From Palsa-504 sp963818225 (lineage in GTDB: Bacteria; Actinomycetota; Actinomycetes; Streptosporangiales; Streptosporangiaceae): 64,000 bases of DNA. The stretch spans positions 1 to 64,000 of the forward strand of contig CAWFRO010000003.1 of assembly GCA_963818225.1 (NCBI GenBank). The letters run 5' to 3'. Within the stretch, counting starts at the first letter, position 1; each line of letters starts with the position of its first letter. Positions 50,295 through 59,131 of this stretch are shown here, piece after piece. Both the position numbers and the translations under genes were made by a program. The notes under the pieces are model-generated. The model made no database searches. It was not told the DNA's origin and saw only the letters and a list, made by a program, of their open reading frames with translations.

Positions 50295-50831
50295 ATGACC
50301 AGCGTGTACGACTTCACCGCCATCGCTCCCGACGGGAGCCAGGTGCCGCTTCGCCAGTACGAGGGCAAGGTGCTGCTCATCGTGAATGTGGCCAGCAAGT
50401 GCGGGCTGACCCCGCAGTACGAAGGCCTGGAGTCGCTGTACCGTGACGACCGGGACCGCGGCCTGGAGATACTCGGCTTCCCGTGCAACCAGTTCAGGGA
50501 GCAGGAACCGGGCACCGACGCCGAGATCCAGGAATTCTGCAAGGCCACGTTCGACGTCACGTTCCCCGTATTGAGCAAAATCGAGGTCAACGGCCCCGCC
50601 GCCCACCCTCTCTACCAGTACCTGCGGACCCAGGCCCCCGGCGATTTCGGGCCGTCCTACGGCCGCTTCTACGAGACCATCTCCAAGCTCCGGCCCGAGG
50701 CCAACGGCACCGACGAGATCAAGTGGAACTTCACCAAGTTCCTGGCCGGGCGCGACGGCACGGTGATCAAGCGCTACGAGCCGCCGGTGCCGCCCGCCGA
50801 CATCAAGGCCGACCTGGAGAACTACCTCTAG
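50295..50831 (+). CDS. Glutathione-peroxidase-family thiol peroxidase
   Basis: 178 residues from ATG 50295. All family motifs are visible: VLLIVNVASKCGLTPQYEGL with the peroxidatic cysteine, LEILGFPCNQFREQEPGTDA with the second cysteine and the glutamine, and EIKWNFTKFLAGRDG with the tryptophan and asparagine of the tetrad. Bacterial cysteine forms usually take electrons from thioredoxin rather than glutathione, which actinomycetes lack. It removes hydrogen peroxide or lipid peroxides in the cytoplasm. Confidence 0.95.
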   Translation: MTSVYDFTAIAPDGSQVPLRQYEGKVLLIVNVASKCGLTPQYEGLESLYRDDRDRGLEILGFPCNQFREQEPGTDAEIQEFCKATFDVTFPVLSKIEVNGPAAHPLYQYLRTQAPGDFGPSYGRFYETISKLRPEANGTDEIKWNFTKFLAGRDGTVIKRYEPPVPPADIKADLENYL

Positions 50832-51893
50832 GCCACCGGTAACCCGCCGTCGCCGGCCGGGCGCAGGGCCGGGACCACTTCGCTGGTGACCAGCCCCCGC
50901 TCGGTGGTGAGCTCGTCGATGACGGCGAAAGCTGCGGCGACGCGTTCCGGTGCCTCGATCACGACCGTGACGGCCGGGACGCGCCTGCCGAGCTGCCACA
51001 GCCGGTCGCCATGCGGTGCGTGGTCGCCGTGGAACCCCCAGATGCCGCGCTGGGTGGTCGCGCCGCTGATCCCGGCCAGGCGCAGGCGCCGGATGATCGC
51101 GCGATGGATCGGCTGGCCGTCGTGCCGGGCGACCTCTGAGCTGTAGACCACGAGCTTGTGCCACAGCGGCCGGCCGTCTTCGCCGGTCGGCGTGGCCGGG
51201 GGCGGGCCGAGCAGCTGCCCGTCGCGCTTGCAGATGCGCACGCGTTCCAGCGTGAGCGAGCGGGCGGCGCAGCAGGCCGCCGAGCTCGGGCAGCACGCGG
51301 GCGATCCGCTCGCCCGAGCCGACCGCGATGACCATCATCGGGGTCCCGGCGTTGCGGCTGAAGAACGCCGCCCGCTCGCGCTGGCCGTGCGCCGTCCCGT
51401 CGACGCCGAGCAGCACGGTCGCGCCCGCGATGCCGCGGCGGTGCAGCAGGTCGCAGACCGCGATGAAGGCCGGGGTGCCGTATACCCGTTCCTGGCGGCC
51501 CAGGTAGATGGTCAGCTTGCTCTCCTCGTCGGCCCCCACGGCCAGCGAACCGCCCGTGATGTCGCCCGCCAGCAGCCGGGCCCGCTCCAGGGTGACCAGC
51601 CCGGCCCCGATGAGCTGCGCGGTCGGCCCGGCCAGCGCCTCGATCCGGGCCCGGCTGTCGACCGCGATCGCGATCAGCGGCAGGTCCTCCGACAGGGTCA
51701 GGGAGCGGTCGGTGCGCGGATGGCGGCCGGCCCCGAAGCCCTCGGCGCCGCGCAGCAGGATGCTCGTCGCGACATCATGCCGCCCGTACAGGTCGAGCAG
51801 CGCATCGGCGGCGAAGCCGCCGGCCGTGCGCCGCCGCTCGCCGAAGTAGCTGGTGAGCTTGAGGCAGTCCGCATGCCCAGCTGCGCTATTCAC
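50828..51893 (-). CDS. Protein with three DUF190 repeats (one frameshift)
   Basis: Starts at GTG 51891-51893, overlapping the upstream crcB stop by 4 bases. Three copies of DUF190 can be read: CLKLTSYFGERRRTAGGFAA, ESKLTIYLGRQERVYGTPAF and LWHKLVVYSSEVARHDGQPI. Each is followed by a region like GIAGATVLLGVDG or GISGATTQRGIWGFHG and a V-x-VVIE-type strand. The frame shifts near 51,245-51,260 between copies 2 and 3 and ends at 50828. DUF190 is a ferredoxin-fold domain that is often next to crcB and related to signalling-type small-molecule proteins; a fluoride-linked role is inferred from the operon. Confidence 0.8.
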
Positions 51894-52255
51894 AGCTGGG
51901 CCCCGATCAGCCGTCCCAGCGCCGCCGCGGCCACCCCGAGGACCAGGCTGACGGCCACGTTGGCGATCGCCGCGACCCGCTTGCGCTCCTCGGCCATCCG
52001 CTGCGTCTCCAGCATCCAGGTCGAGAACGTCGTATAGGAGCCGACGGCCGCGGTGCCGGCCAGCAGGGCCGCCTCATGGCTCAGGGCGAGCCCGGTCAGC
52101 AGGCCCAGGATCATCGCGCCGCTGATGTTGACGACCAGGGTGCCGAACGGGAAGTCGCGGCCGGCCGCCGAGGACACCGCTCCGTCGACCAGGAACCTGG
52201 CCACCGAGCCTGCCCCGCCGATCAGCACCACGGCCGCCCAGACCAGCACGTTCAT
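51890..52255 (-). CDS. crcB: CrcB fluoride channel subunit 1
   Basis: 121 residues from ATG 52253-52255, overlapping the upstream gene by 4 bases. It has four helices with the Fluc signature: GGAGSVARFLVDGAVSSAAG (helix 1 with the conserved arginine), FPFGTLVVNISGAMILGLLT (FPxGTLxVNxxG), GSYTTFSTWMLETQRM (the T-x-S-T-W-x-x-E sodium/fluoride site) and a last helix LVLGVAAAALGRLIG. Fluc proteins are dual-topology dimers that let fluoride leave the cell. The presence of two adjacent copies suggests a heterodimer of fixed opposite topology. Confidence 0.93.
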   Translation of the reverse strand: MNVLVWAAVVLIGGAGSVARFLVDGAVSSAAGRDFPFGTLVVNISGAMILGLLTGLALSHEAALLAGTAAVGSYTTFSTWMLETQRMAEERKRVAAIANVAVSLVLGVAAAALGRLIGAQL

Positions 52256-52668
52256 CGCCGCACCCGCACTCTCCTGACCATCGCCGTGGCCAGGTGGACC
52301 GCCGCGTACCCGGCCGTGATGCTGGCCGCGGCGTACCCGGCGGCCAGCCCCCAGGCGCCCGCGCTGATCATCTTCAGGATCTCCACTTGCATCGTGGAGA
52401 ACGTGGACAGCCCCCCGCACAGCCCGGTGCCCAGCAGCGGGCGCCGGTAGGCCGACAGCGGCAGCCGCTCCTGCAGCCGGGTCACGGCGTAGCCGAGCAG
52501 GAACGCCGCACCGATATTGACCGCGAACGTCGGCCACGGCCAGGCCGTCGCCGCGTGCGGGAACGCTTCGGTCAGCGCGGCGCGCAGCAGGGTCCCGATC
52601 GCGCCGCCCGCGAAGATCGCCGCGATCTCCCTGCGGTCGGCCCGCGGCAGCGTGAGCCGGGGCATCAT
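52252..52668 (-). CDS. crcB: CrcB fluoride channel subunit 2
   Basis: 138 residues from ATG 52666-52668. Fluc landmarks are EIAAIFAGGAIGTLLRAALT, WPWPTFAVNIGAAFLLGYAV, LLGTGLCGGLSTFSTMQVEI and ILKMISAGAWGLAAGYAAAS; the charged ends differ from copy 1, as expected for opposite membrane orientation. First gene of the three-gene operon crcB-crcB-DUF190. Only 28 bases separate it from the next gene on that strand (stop at 52698), so there is no room for a fluoride riboswitch. Confidence 0.93.
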   Translation of the reverse strand: MMPRLTLPRADRREIAAIFAGGAIGTLLRAALTEAFPHAATAWPWPTFAVNIGAAFLLGYAVTRLQERLPLSAYRRPLLGTGLCGGLSTFSTMQVEILKMISAGAWGLAAGYAAASITAGYAAVHLATAMVRRVRVRR

Positions 52669-52697
52669 CTGGGCACCGCCGACTTTACCGTCCCCCG

Positions 52698-53126
52698 CTA
52701 CAGCAGGCCGAGCTGCTGCCAGAGGGAGAACCGGTCCGGGAGGAACCAGGATTCGACGATCCGGCCGCCGTCGTGGCGGTCGATCCGGATCTCATCGAAG
52801 GAAATGGCGATGCCGGTGGGTTCGAGGGCGACGCCGGGCAGGTTCAGCGGGCCGGTATGAGTGCCGGTGGCGTTCCACCGGCTGACCACGCGGTCGGCGT
52901 CGCCGAACTGGTCATTCAGGGTTATCCGCAAGTCGGGGAACGCGGTCCGCAGCACGGCGGCCTGCCGCTTGATCCCCTCGGTGCCCACCGTGGCGGGAAC
53001 TCCCGGCCCGTGGTTGACGACGTCCGCCGCCAGCAGCTCGTCGGCTGCGCCGTAGTTGCCTTTGCCGAAGATCTCCGTATACAGCAGACGCGACCTTTCC
53101 CTGCTGGCCTGCGTTCCGTCCGTCAC
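52698..53126 (-). CDS. SnoaL-like ester-cyclase-family protein
   Basis: 142 residues from ATG 53124-53126. Segments: RLLYTEIFGKGNYGAADELL, ADVVNHGPGVPATVGTEGIK, VLRTAFPDLRITLNDQFGDA, DRVVSRWNATGTHTGPLNLP and SFDEIRIDRHDGGRIVESWF. The last two are characteristic of the SnoaL/NTF2-like fold used by polyketide cyclases and many proteins of unknown function. The histidine and aspartates at the usual pocket positions are present. There is no polyketide context, so a catalytic role is unclear. It may be co-transcribed with the crcB genes that follow it on the minus strand. Confidence 0.85.
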   Translation of the reverse strand: MTDGTQASRERSRLLYTEIFGKGNYGAADELLAADVVNHGPGVPATVGTEGIKRQAAVLRTAFPDLRITLNDQFGDADRVVSRWNATGTHTGPLNLPGVALEPTGIAISFDEIRIDRHDGGRIVESWFLPDRFSLWQQLGLL

Positions 53127-53340
53127 CGGGCTTCTCCTCTCTTTGAATCTCTTCGAATCGCATCAACCGTGCTGGCTGTGCAGGCCGTGCAGGCCGTGCT
53201 GCCGTGTCGGCGAATCCTGACGTTAGCAGCCACGGACGACGAAACGGCTCATCCGGGAGCCCGGTTGACCTGCACTCCGAGGACCCTGCGGGGCCGCGGC
53301 CACGGCGTTCGCCCGCGACTTACAAGTAGGATGCACATCC

Positions 53341-54354
53341 ATGGAAGCTGGCCGCAGTACCCAGGGGCGCATGGCGGAATTCCTGCGCGACCACCAGGAC
53401 AAGGTTGTCGGCCGCTGGAGTGAGCTGGTCGCGGCCGGGTCGCGCGGCCGGACCTCGATCGAGGAAGTGCGGCATGAGCTCGCCGAGCTCTATGCGATCA
53501 TCGTGCGCGTCACCGCCGAGGCGGACGATCACGCGGCTGGCGAGTTGCGGGCGTCGCTGGACGAGCTGTCCCGCGATCGGGCCCGGGACGGGTTCACCCC
53601 CAGCGAGACGGCGCTCGGGGTGTTCGCGCTCAAGGAATCCGTCTATGAGCTGATGGCCGACACCGCGGATTTGGTGCCGGAATTCCTCGCCTTCTCGCGC
53701 CTGCTCGACGACCTCGGCCTGCGCACCTTTGAGGCCTACTCGGCCGCCCGGGAGCAGATCATCGCCGATCAGTCCACCGCGATGCTGGAGCTCTCCACGC
53801 CCGTCGTGCGGCTCTGGGACGGCATCATCGCGGTGCCGCTGGTGGGCACGCTCGATTCGGCGCGCACCCAGCTCGTCATGGAGCGGCTGCTGGAAACGCT
53901 GGTGGCGACGGGCGCCGATCACGCCGTGATCGACATCACCGGCGTGCCGACGGTCGACACCGAGGTCGCGCAGCACCTCCTCAAGACGGTGAGCGCGGCC
54001 CGGCTGCTCGGGGCGCAGTGCACCATCTCCGGTATCCGGCCGCAGGTCGCGCAGACGATCGTGTCGCTCGGCATCGAGTTCGGCGACATCGCCACCAAGG
54101 CGACGCTGGCCGACGCGCTCGCCCTCGCGTTCAAGCAGGCCGGGCTGAAAGTCGTTCCTGCCTTATGGAACAAGTGCCGATCGTCAAGATCGGGCCGACC
54201 CTCTTCGTCTCCGTCCAGTTCGAGCTGCAGGACGAGAGTGTCCTGCGGCTTCAGGAAGACCTGGCCGACGAGCTGGCCGCCACCGGCGCCCGCGGCGTGC
54301 TCATCGACATCACCGCCCTTGAGATCGTCGACTCCTTCATCGGCCGGATGCTGA
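53341..54354 (+). CDS. rsbR: RsbR-type stressosome protein (globin-like plus STAS)
   Basis: Up to 337 residues from ATG 53341. Residues 1-150 form a non-heme globin-like sensor domain (FLRDHQDKVVGRWSELVAAG, TPSETALGVFALKESVYELM), residues 160-280 a STAS domain (MLELSTPVVRLWDGIIAVPL VGTLDSART, HAVIDITGVPTVDTEVAQHL). The threonines of T-V-D-T are the likely RsbT phosphorylation sites. The frame runs about 190 bases into the rsbS gene with a low-quality arginine/serine tail, so the true end is probably near 54,165 and either a stop was lost or a base is wrong there. RsbR and RsbS form the stressosome shell that releases RsbT on stress. Confidence 0.85.
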   Translation: MEAGRSTQGRMAEFLRDHQDKVVGRWSELVAAGSRGRTSIEEVRHELAELYAIIVRVTAEADDHAAGELRASLDELSRDRARDGFTPSETALGVFALKESVYELMADTADLVPEFLAFSRLLDDLGLRTFEAYSAAREQIIADQSTAMLELSTPVVRLWDGIIAVPLVGTLDSARTQLVMERLLETLVATGADHAVIDITGVPTVDTEVAQHLLKTVSAARLLGAQCTISGIRPQVAQTIVSLGIEFGDIATKATLADALALAFKQAGLKVVPALWNKCRSSRSGRPSSSPSSSSCRTRVSCGFRKTWPTSWPPPAPAACSSTSPPLRSSTPSSAGC

Positions 54355-54518
54355 CCATGATCGGGTCGATCTCGCGGCTGTTCGACGCCGAGACCGTCAT
54401 CGTCGGCATGCGCCCGGCCGTGGCGATCACGCTGACCGAGCTCGGGCTCTCGCTGAACGGGGTCCGCACCGCGCTCAACGCCGAGAAGGGCCTGGAGATC
54501 CTGAACGGACGATCCTGA
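54165..54518 (+). CDS. rsbS: RsbS-type STAS protein
   Basis: 117 residues from ATG 54165. It is a single STAS domain: MEQVPIVKIGPTLFVSVQFE, LQDESVLRLQEDLADELAAT, RGVLIDITALEIVDSFIGRM (serine in the VDSF site that RsbT phosphorylates), and VIVGMRPAVAITLTELGLSL. The order rsbR-rsbS-rsbT is the conserved stressosome arrangement. Its stop codon shares one base with the ATG of the next gene. Confidence 0.92.
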   Translation: MEQVPIVKIGPTLFVSVQFELQDESVLRLQEDLADELAATGARGVLIDITALEIVDSFIGRMLTMIGSISRLFDAETVIVGMRPAVAITLTELGLSLNGVRTALNAEKGLEILNGRS

Positions 54519-54913
54519 TGGATGAGTTCCCGATCCACTCGGGAGACGACGTGGTCCGGGTCCGCCAGCATGTCCGGATCATGGCGGCGGGCCACGGGCT
54601 GTCGCTGGTGGATCAGACCAAGCTGGTGACGGCCGCGAGCGAGCTGGCGCGCAACACCCTGGTGCACGGCGGCGGCGGCACCGTCCGGGCTGAGGTGGTC
54701 AAGTCCCCCGACGGGCGAACCGGCGTCAAGCTGCACTTCACCGACGAGGGACCTGGCATCGCCGACCTCGAGCTGGCCCTGCAGGACGGCTGGAGCTCGG
54801 GCTCCGGGCTGGGACTCGGGCTGTCCGGTTCCCGGCGGCTCGTGGATGAGTTCGAGCTGAACTCCAAACCAGGATCCGGGACCACGGTCGTGGTGGTCAA
54901 GTGGTCGCGTTGA
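54518..54913 (+). CDS. rsbT: RsbT-type serine kinase
   Basis: 131 residues from ATG 54518. It has an HATPase-fold kinase: VTAASELARNTLVHGGGGTV (N box), LHFTDEGPGIADLELALQDG (G1), and SGSGLGLGLSGSRRLVDEFE (G2), followed by KPGSGTTVVVVKW. RsbT phosphorylates RsbS and RsbR and then activates a phosphatase downstream. Here the next gene codes for an ATPase-SpoIIE protein, which is the likely output, since RsbU-like partners are encoded in the same operon. Confidence 0.93.
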   Translation: MDEFPIHSGDDVVRVRQHVRIMAAGHGLSLVDQTKLVTAASELARNTLVHGGGGTVRAEVVKSPDGRTGVKLHFTDEGPGIADLELALQDGWSSGSGLGLGLSGSRRLVDEFELNSKPGSGTTVVVVKWSR

Positions 54914-55932
54914 CCGGGCTGCTGATCGCCCAGGCCCCCGGCGACATGCGCTGGCTGCGGGTCGAGGATCCCAGTGCCGCCGCCGCCTGCCGGGGCGCCG
55001 CCCTGGCGCTGGCGAGCCGGCTGGACTTCCCCGCGGCCCGGGCCGACCAGGTGGCGCTGGCCGTGACGGAGGCGGCGTCCAACCTGCACAAGCACGCCAG
55101 CCAGGGGGCGATGCTGCTGCGCATCAGCCGGGACGGCGACAAGCCGGGCATCGAGATGGTGACCATCGACGCCGGGCCCGGGGTGCAGGACACCAGCGCG
55201 GCGCTGCGGGACGGCCATTCCACCAGCGGCACCCTGGGCGTCGGGCTTGGCACCATCCGCCGGCTGGCCGACTTCTACGACCTGTACTCGGCGCCGGGTC
55301 ACGGCACGGTGCTGGTGGCCCGGTTCTGGCCCCAGCCCCGCCCGGACCAGCCCCGCCCGGGCCGGCCCCGTTACGCGGGCCTGGTCCGGCCGATCACCGG
55401 TGAAACCGAGTGCGGCGACACCTTCGGGGTGGCCGGGACGGACGGCAGCATCACCGGGGTGCTGTGCGACGGGCTCGGGCACGGCCCGCTCGCCGCGACC
55501 GCCGCGATGGAGGCGGTGACGGCGGTCCTCGAGGAGCCGGCCGCCGAGCCGGCCGTGCTGGTCGAGCGGGCGCACCGCAGGATGAACCACACCCGCGGCG
55601 GAGCCATCGGCGTGGTGCAGGTGGCCGGGCCGCTCATCCGGTTCGCCGGCCTGGGCAACATCGCGGCGATGACCCTGGCCGAGGGCGTCCGCAAGGGCAT
55701 GCTCTCGGTGCCGGGGATCGCCGGTCATCAGGCCCGAACGATCCGGCAGTTCGAGTACGACGCACCGCCCGGGGCGGCGATCATCCTGCACTCCGATGGC
55801 ATCAGCCACCGCTGGGAGCCCCGGCTGCTGCCGGGCCTGAACGCCCGGGACCCGCTGGTCGTGGCGGCCGCGTTGCTGGCCGAGGCCGGAACCCGCCGTG
55901 ACGACGCCGGCGTGCTGGTGCTGAAGCCATGA
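54901..55932 (+). CDS. HATPase plus SpoIIE-type phosphatase (RsbX-like)
   Basis: 343 residues from GTG 54901, overlapping rsbT by 13 bases. Residues about 30-140 are an anti-sigma-type ATPase domain (RADQVALAVTEAASNLHKHA, MVTIDAGPGVQDTSAAL, TLGVGLGTIRRLADFYDLYS). Residues about 165-343 are a PP2C/SpoIIE phosphatase (PITGETECGDTFGVAGTDGS, GVLCDGLGHGPLAATAAMEA, AAIILHSDGISHRWEP, RRDDAGVLVL) with the metal-binding aspartates. Such combined proteins dephosphorylate RsbS and RsbR and reset the stressosome. Confidence 0.9.
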   Translation: MVALTGLLIAQAPGDMRWLRVEDPSAAAACRGAALALASRLDFPAARADQVALAVTEAASNLHKHASQGAMLLRISRDGDKPGIEMVTIDAGPGVQDTSAALRDGHSTSGTLGVGLGTIRRLADFYDLYSAPGHGTVLVARFWPQPRPDQPRPGRPRYAGLVRPITGETECGDTFGVAGTDGSITGVLCDGLGHGPLAATAAMEAVTAVLEEPAAEPAVLVERAHRRMNHTRGGAIGVVQVAGPLIRFAGLGNIAAMTLAEGVRKGMLSVPGIAGHQARTIRQFEYDAPPGAAIILHSDGISHRWEPRLLPGLNARDPLVVAAALLAEAGTRRDDAGVLVLKP

Positions 55933-57560
55933 TGAACGAGCTCGCCCGCCTGCACGTCCGGGACCTGTCCGGGGTCTTCGCGGCGCGCCGGCTCGGCCGC
56001 GAGCTGGCCGCCGTGCTCGGCCTGGACCGCCAGGACCAGGTCCGGGTGGCCACCGCGCTCAGTGAGATCAGCCGCAGCGTGATCACCGGCGGTCACAGCG
56101 CGGTCATCGCGTTCGGAGCGGACGAGGACTATCTGGTCCTGACCGTCACCGCCGACGGCCCGCCGCCGGCGGACGGAATCACCGCGGCGGCCCGCCTGAT
56201 GGACACCGTCGAGTCCGATGGGCCGGTGGCCCGGCTGACGAAGCGGCGTCCGCTCAGTGCCCGGCCCGATCTACGTGCCGTCGGCGAGCAGCTGGCGGCC
56301 GTGCTCCCGGAGTCCACCCTGGAAGAACTGCGCCGTAACAACCAGGACCTCATCGCGACCCTTGACGACCTCACCAGCCAGAAGGAGCAGCTCCTGCTGC
56401 TCAACGGCGAGCTGCAGGAGACCAACCGCGGGGTGATGGCCCTGTACAGCGAGCTGTCCGACGAGCTGGAGCAGACCAACCGGGGCGTCGTCGCGCTGTA
56501 CCGGGAGCTGGATGAGAAGTCCGAGCAGCTGCGCGCGGCCTCGGAATCCAAGGACAGGTTCTGGGCCAACGTCAGCCACGAGCTGCGGACCCCGCTGAAC
56601 TCGATCATCGGGCTGACCCGGCTGCTCGCCGACCCGGCGGGCGGACTGGACTCCGAGCAGCTCTACCAGGTGGAACTGATCAAGAAGGCCTCCGGCACGC
56701 TGCTCACACTGGTGAATGACCTGCTCGATGTGGCCAAGGCCGAATCGGGGCGGTTCGTCATCGAGCCGTCGGAGGTCCGGCTGCCCGCGCTGCTGACCAC
56801 GCTGCGCGGGCTCACCCGGCCCATGGCCGAGGGCAGGCCGGTCAACGTGCTGGTCAGCGCCGATGGTGCTCCGGCGACGATCCTGACCGACGAGGGGGCG
56901 CTGACCGCGATCTTGCGTAATCTGCTCTCCAACGCCGTCAAGTACACCGACGAGGGGGAGGTGCGGCTCACCGTGGCGACCGTCCCCGGCCGGGTCGAGA
57001 TCCAGGTCTGCGATACCGGCACCGGGATCCCCGAGGGCCAGCTTGAGCGAGTATTCGAGGAGTTTTACCAGGTGCCGGGCGCCCGGCGGGGCGGGACCGG
57101 CCTGGGGCTGCCCTACGCCCGCCGGCTGGCCGGCTTGCTGGATGGCGAGCTCACGCTGACCAGCGAGGCGGGCCGCGGGACCACCGCCGTGCTCAGCCTG
57201 CCGCACGGGACCCCGTCGGTCGGCACGGTCGTGCTGGCCGACGACGACCCGGGCTTCCGCCGGGTGCTCAGGTCCATGCTCAGCGGCATCGCCGGCCGGG
57301 TTATCGAGGCGGCCGACGGCGCCCAGGCGCTCACCGCCGTCGCCGCCGAGCACGTCGACCTGGTGCTCGCCGACCTGGGGATGCCCCACGTCGACGGCCA
57401 TGCGCTGCTTGACCAGCTGCCTGCCGCGCTGCCCGCGATCGTCATCACCGGCCGTGACGGGCCGGCGCCGCCGCGAGCCGCCGCCCTGTTGCCGAAGGAC
57501 CGCCTCACCAGGGACCGGCTGGCGTTCGCCATCCGGCGGATCTTCCCGGTCACCCGATGA
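55929..57560 (+). CDS. Hybrid histidine kinase with RsbW-like N-terminus, coiled coil and receiver
   Basis: 543 residues from ATG 55929, overlapping the previous stop by 4 bases. Residues 1-85 look like a truncated anti-sigma ATPase (VRVATALSEISRSVITGGHS). Residues about 130-205 form a coiled coil with two near-repeats (ETNRGVMALYSELSDELEQT, NRGVVALYRELDEKSEQLRA). HisKA follows (FWANVSHELRTPLNSIIGLT, phosphohistidine), then HATPase_c (AILRNLLSNAVKYTDEGEVR, QVCDTGTGIPEGQ, RRGGTGLGLPYARRLAGL). The C-terminal receiver has TVVLADDDPGFRRVLRSMLS and DLVLADLGMPHVDGHALLDQ. It links two-component signalling to the stressosome. Confidence 0.92.
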   Translation: MMNELARLHVRDLSGVFAARRLGRELAAVLGLDRQDQVRVATALSEISRSVITGGHSAVIAFGADEDYLVLTVTADGPPPADGITAAARLMDTVESDGPVARLTKRRPLSARPDLRAVGEQLAAVLPESTLEELRRNNQDLIATLDDLTSQKEQLLLLNGELQETNRGVMALYSELSDELEQTNRGVVALYRELDEKSEQLRAASESKDRFWANVSHELRTPLNSIIGLTRLLADPAGGLDSEQLYQVELIKKASGTLLTLVNDLLDVAKAESGRFVIEPSEVRLPALLTTLRGLTRPMAEGRPVNVLVSADGAPATILTDEGALTAILRNLLSNAVKYTDEGEVRLTVATVPGRVEIQVCDTGTGIPEGQLERVFEEFYQVPGARRGGTGLGLPYARRLAGLLDGELTLTSEAGRGTTAVLSLPHGTPSVGTVVLADDDPGFRRVLRSMLSGIAGRVIEAADGAQALTAVAAEHVDLVLADLGMPHVDGHALLDQLPAALPAIVITGRDGPAPPRAAALLPKDRLTRDRLAFAIRRIFPVTR

Positions 57561-59131
57561 CCGAACCCAGCGCCGGCCTGCTGCTGGTGGATGACGACGA
57601 GGCCAAGCGCTACATCCTGGCCACCTGGCTGCGGCGGGCGGGCCACACCGTGACCGAGGTCACCACCGGCCAGGAGGCGTTGGCCCAGGCCGGCGCGGCC
57701 GAGCTGGTCCTGCTCGACGTGCACCTGCCCGACATGAGCGGCTTCGAGGTCTGCCGCCGGATCAAGGCGGACCCGCGGACGGCCTCGATCCCGGTGATCC
57801 AGGTGTCCGCAACCGCCGTTGAGGTCGCCGACCGCGCTCATGGCCTGACCCAGGGGGCCGACGCCTACCTGGCCGAGCCCACCGAGCCCGCGGAACTGCT
57901 CGCCACGGTGACGGCCGTGCTGCGCTATTCGCGGGCCCGGCAGCGCGCGGAGCGGACGGCGGCGATGCTGGCCGCGCTGGTCGGCGTGACCCTGCGCATC
58001 AACGCCGCCGAGACCTTCGACGGGCTGGCCGCGGTGGCGGCGGCCGGCGCCGCCCGGATCTTCGCCGGGCCGGCCGTGCTGATCCTCCAGATGCCCGACG
58101 GCCAGGACCGCAGGATGGCGGCGTCCCCGGACAGCAGTGAGACGGTTCGCCGCGGCGGCCCGGCCGGTCTCACCGGCCGGATCGCCGACCGCGTGCTCGG
58201 CCCCGGCGACGACAGCGCGATCGCCACGTTCAGCCGGGACGACTGGCTCGCCATCGTGCCCGACAGCACCCTGCGGGAGGACGTCTGCGTGGCCGTCGCG
58301 CGGACCAAAGCCGGCCGGCCGCCCGCGGCCATCGTCATCAGCCGCGAGGGCATCTCGGGCGAGGAGGACACTCAGGTCCTCCGCCAGCTCGCGCAGTCGG
58401 TGGCGCTGGGTGTCGAGGCGCTGCGGTCATCCGCGGAAGAGCACCTGGCCGCCCTGACCCTGCAGCGGAGCTTTCTGCCCACGCGGCTGCCCGTGATACC
58501 GGGCGTCCAGATGGCGTTCCGGTACCTGCCCGCGAGCGACCAGGCCGAAGTCGGCGGTGACTTCTACGAGGCCCTGCCCTGGCAGGACGGGGTGCTGGTC
58601 GCCATCGGCGACGTGCAGGGGCATTCGCTGCAAGCCGCGACCGTGATGGGGGAGCTGCGCCACGCGCTGCACGCCTTCGCCAGCGAGGGTCACTCGCCGG
58701 TGGCGATCACCGGCCTGATCAACGAGGTCCTGCGGCGTTACCACCCCGGGATCCTGGCCACCATGTGCCTGGTGCTGCTCGCCCCGGAGACCGGCGAGCT
58801 CTCGATCGTGAACTGCGGGCACATGCCGCTGCTGGTCCTGGACGCCGCGGCCGCGACCTATGTCGGCGAGGGCGGGCTGATGCTCGGCCTGAGCCGCCAC
58901 GAGGCGCACACCCAGACGGCCTTCCTGCCGGTCGGCGGCACCGCCCTGCTGTTCACCGACGGCCTGGTCGAGGACCGTCTGGTGATCATCGATGACAACC
59001 TGGAGAAGTTGCGCGTCGCCGCGCTGCAGGCCGCTGACGCCGATGTAGAGGCCTTCGCCAACCACCTGATGGCCCTGTTCGGTTCCCGCGAGGATGACGT
59101 CGCGATGATCGTGCTGCGCCGGACCGGCTAG
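57557..59131 (+). CDS. Receiver-GAF-SpoIIE phosphatase (RsbU-like response regulator)
   Basis: 524 residues from ATG 57557, overlapping the kinase by 4 bases. Residues 1-125: receiver (LLLVDDDEAKRYILATWLRR, ELVLLDVHLPDMSGFEVCRR, VIQVSATA). Residues about 130-290: GAF-like sensor (ERTAAMLAALVGVTLRINAA, FAGPAVLILQMPDGQDRR). Residues about 300-520: PP2C/SpoIIE phosphatase (LTLQRSFLPTRLPVIPGVQM, ASDQAEVGGDFYEALPWQDG, AIGDVQGHSLQAATVMGELR, LSIVNCGHMPLLVL, TALLFTDGLVEDR). It would dephosphorylate an anti-anti-sigma factor once phosphorylated by the hybrid kinase; the convergent STAS gene is the obvious target. Confidence 0.93.
   Translation: MTEPSAGLLLVDDDEAKRYILATWLRRAGHTVTEVTTGQEALAQAGAAELVLLDVHLPDMSGFEVCRRIKADPRTASIPVIQVSATAVEVADRAHGLTQGADAYLAEPTEPAELLATVTAVLRYSRARQRAERTAAMLAALVGVTLRINAAETFDGLAAVAAAGAARIFAGPAVLILQMPDGQDRRMAASPDSSETVRRGGPAGLTGRIADRVLGPGDDSAIATFSRDDWLAIVPDSTLREDVCVAVARTKAGRPPAAIVISREGISGEEDTQVLRQLAQSVALGVEALRSSAEEHLAALTLQRSFLPTRLPVIPGVQMAFRYLPASDQAEVGGDFYEALPWQDGVLVAIGDVQGHSLQAATVMGELRHALHAFASEGHSPVAITGLINEVLRRYHPGILATMCLVLLAPETGELSIVNCGHMPLLVLDAAAATYVGEGGLMLGLSRHEAHTQTAFLPVGGTALLFTDGLVEDRLVIIDDNLEKLRVAALQAADADVEAFANHLMALFGSREDDVAMIVLRRTG

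Noticed and set aside
52640..52700. Fluoride riboswitch before crcB
   Set aside because: Only 28 bases separate the first crcB start from the neighbouring gene, too short for the crcB motif.
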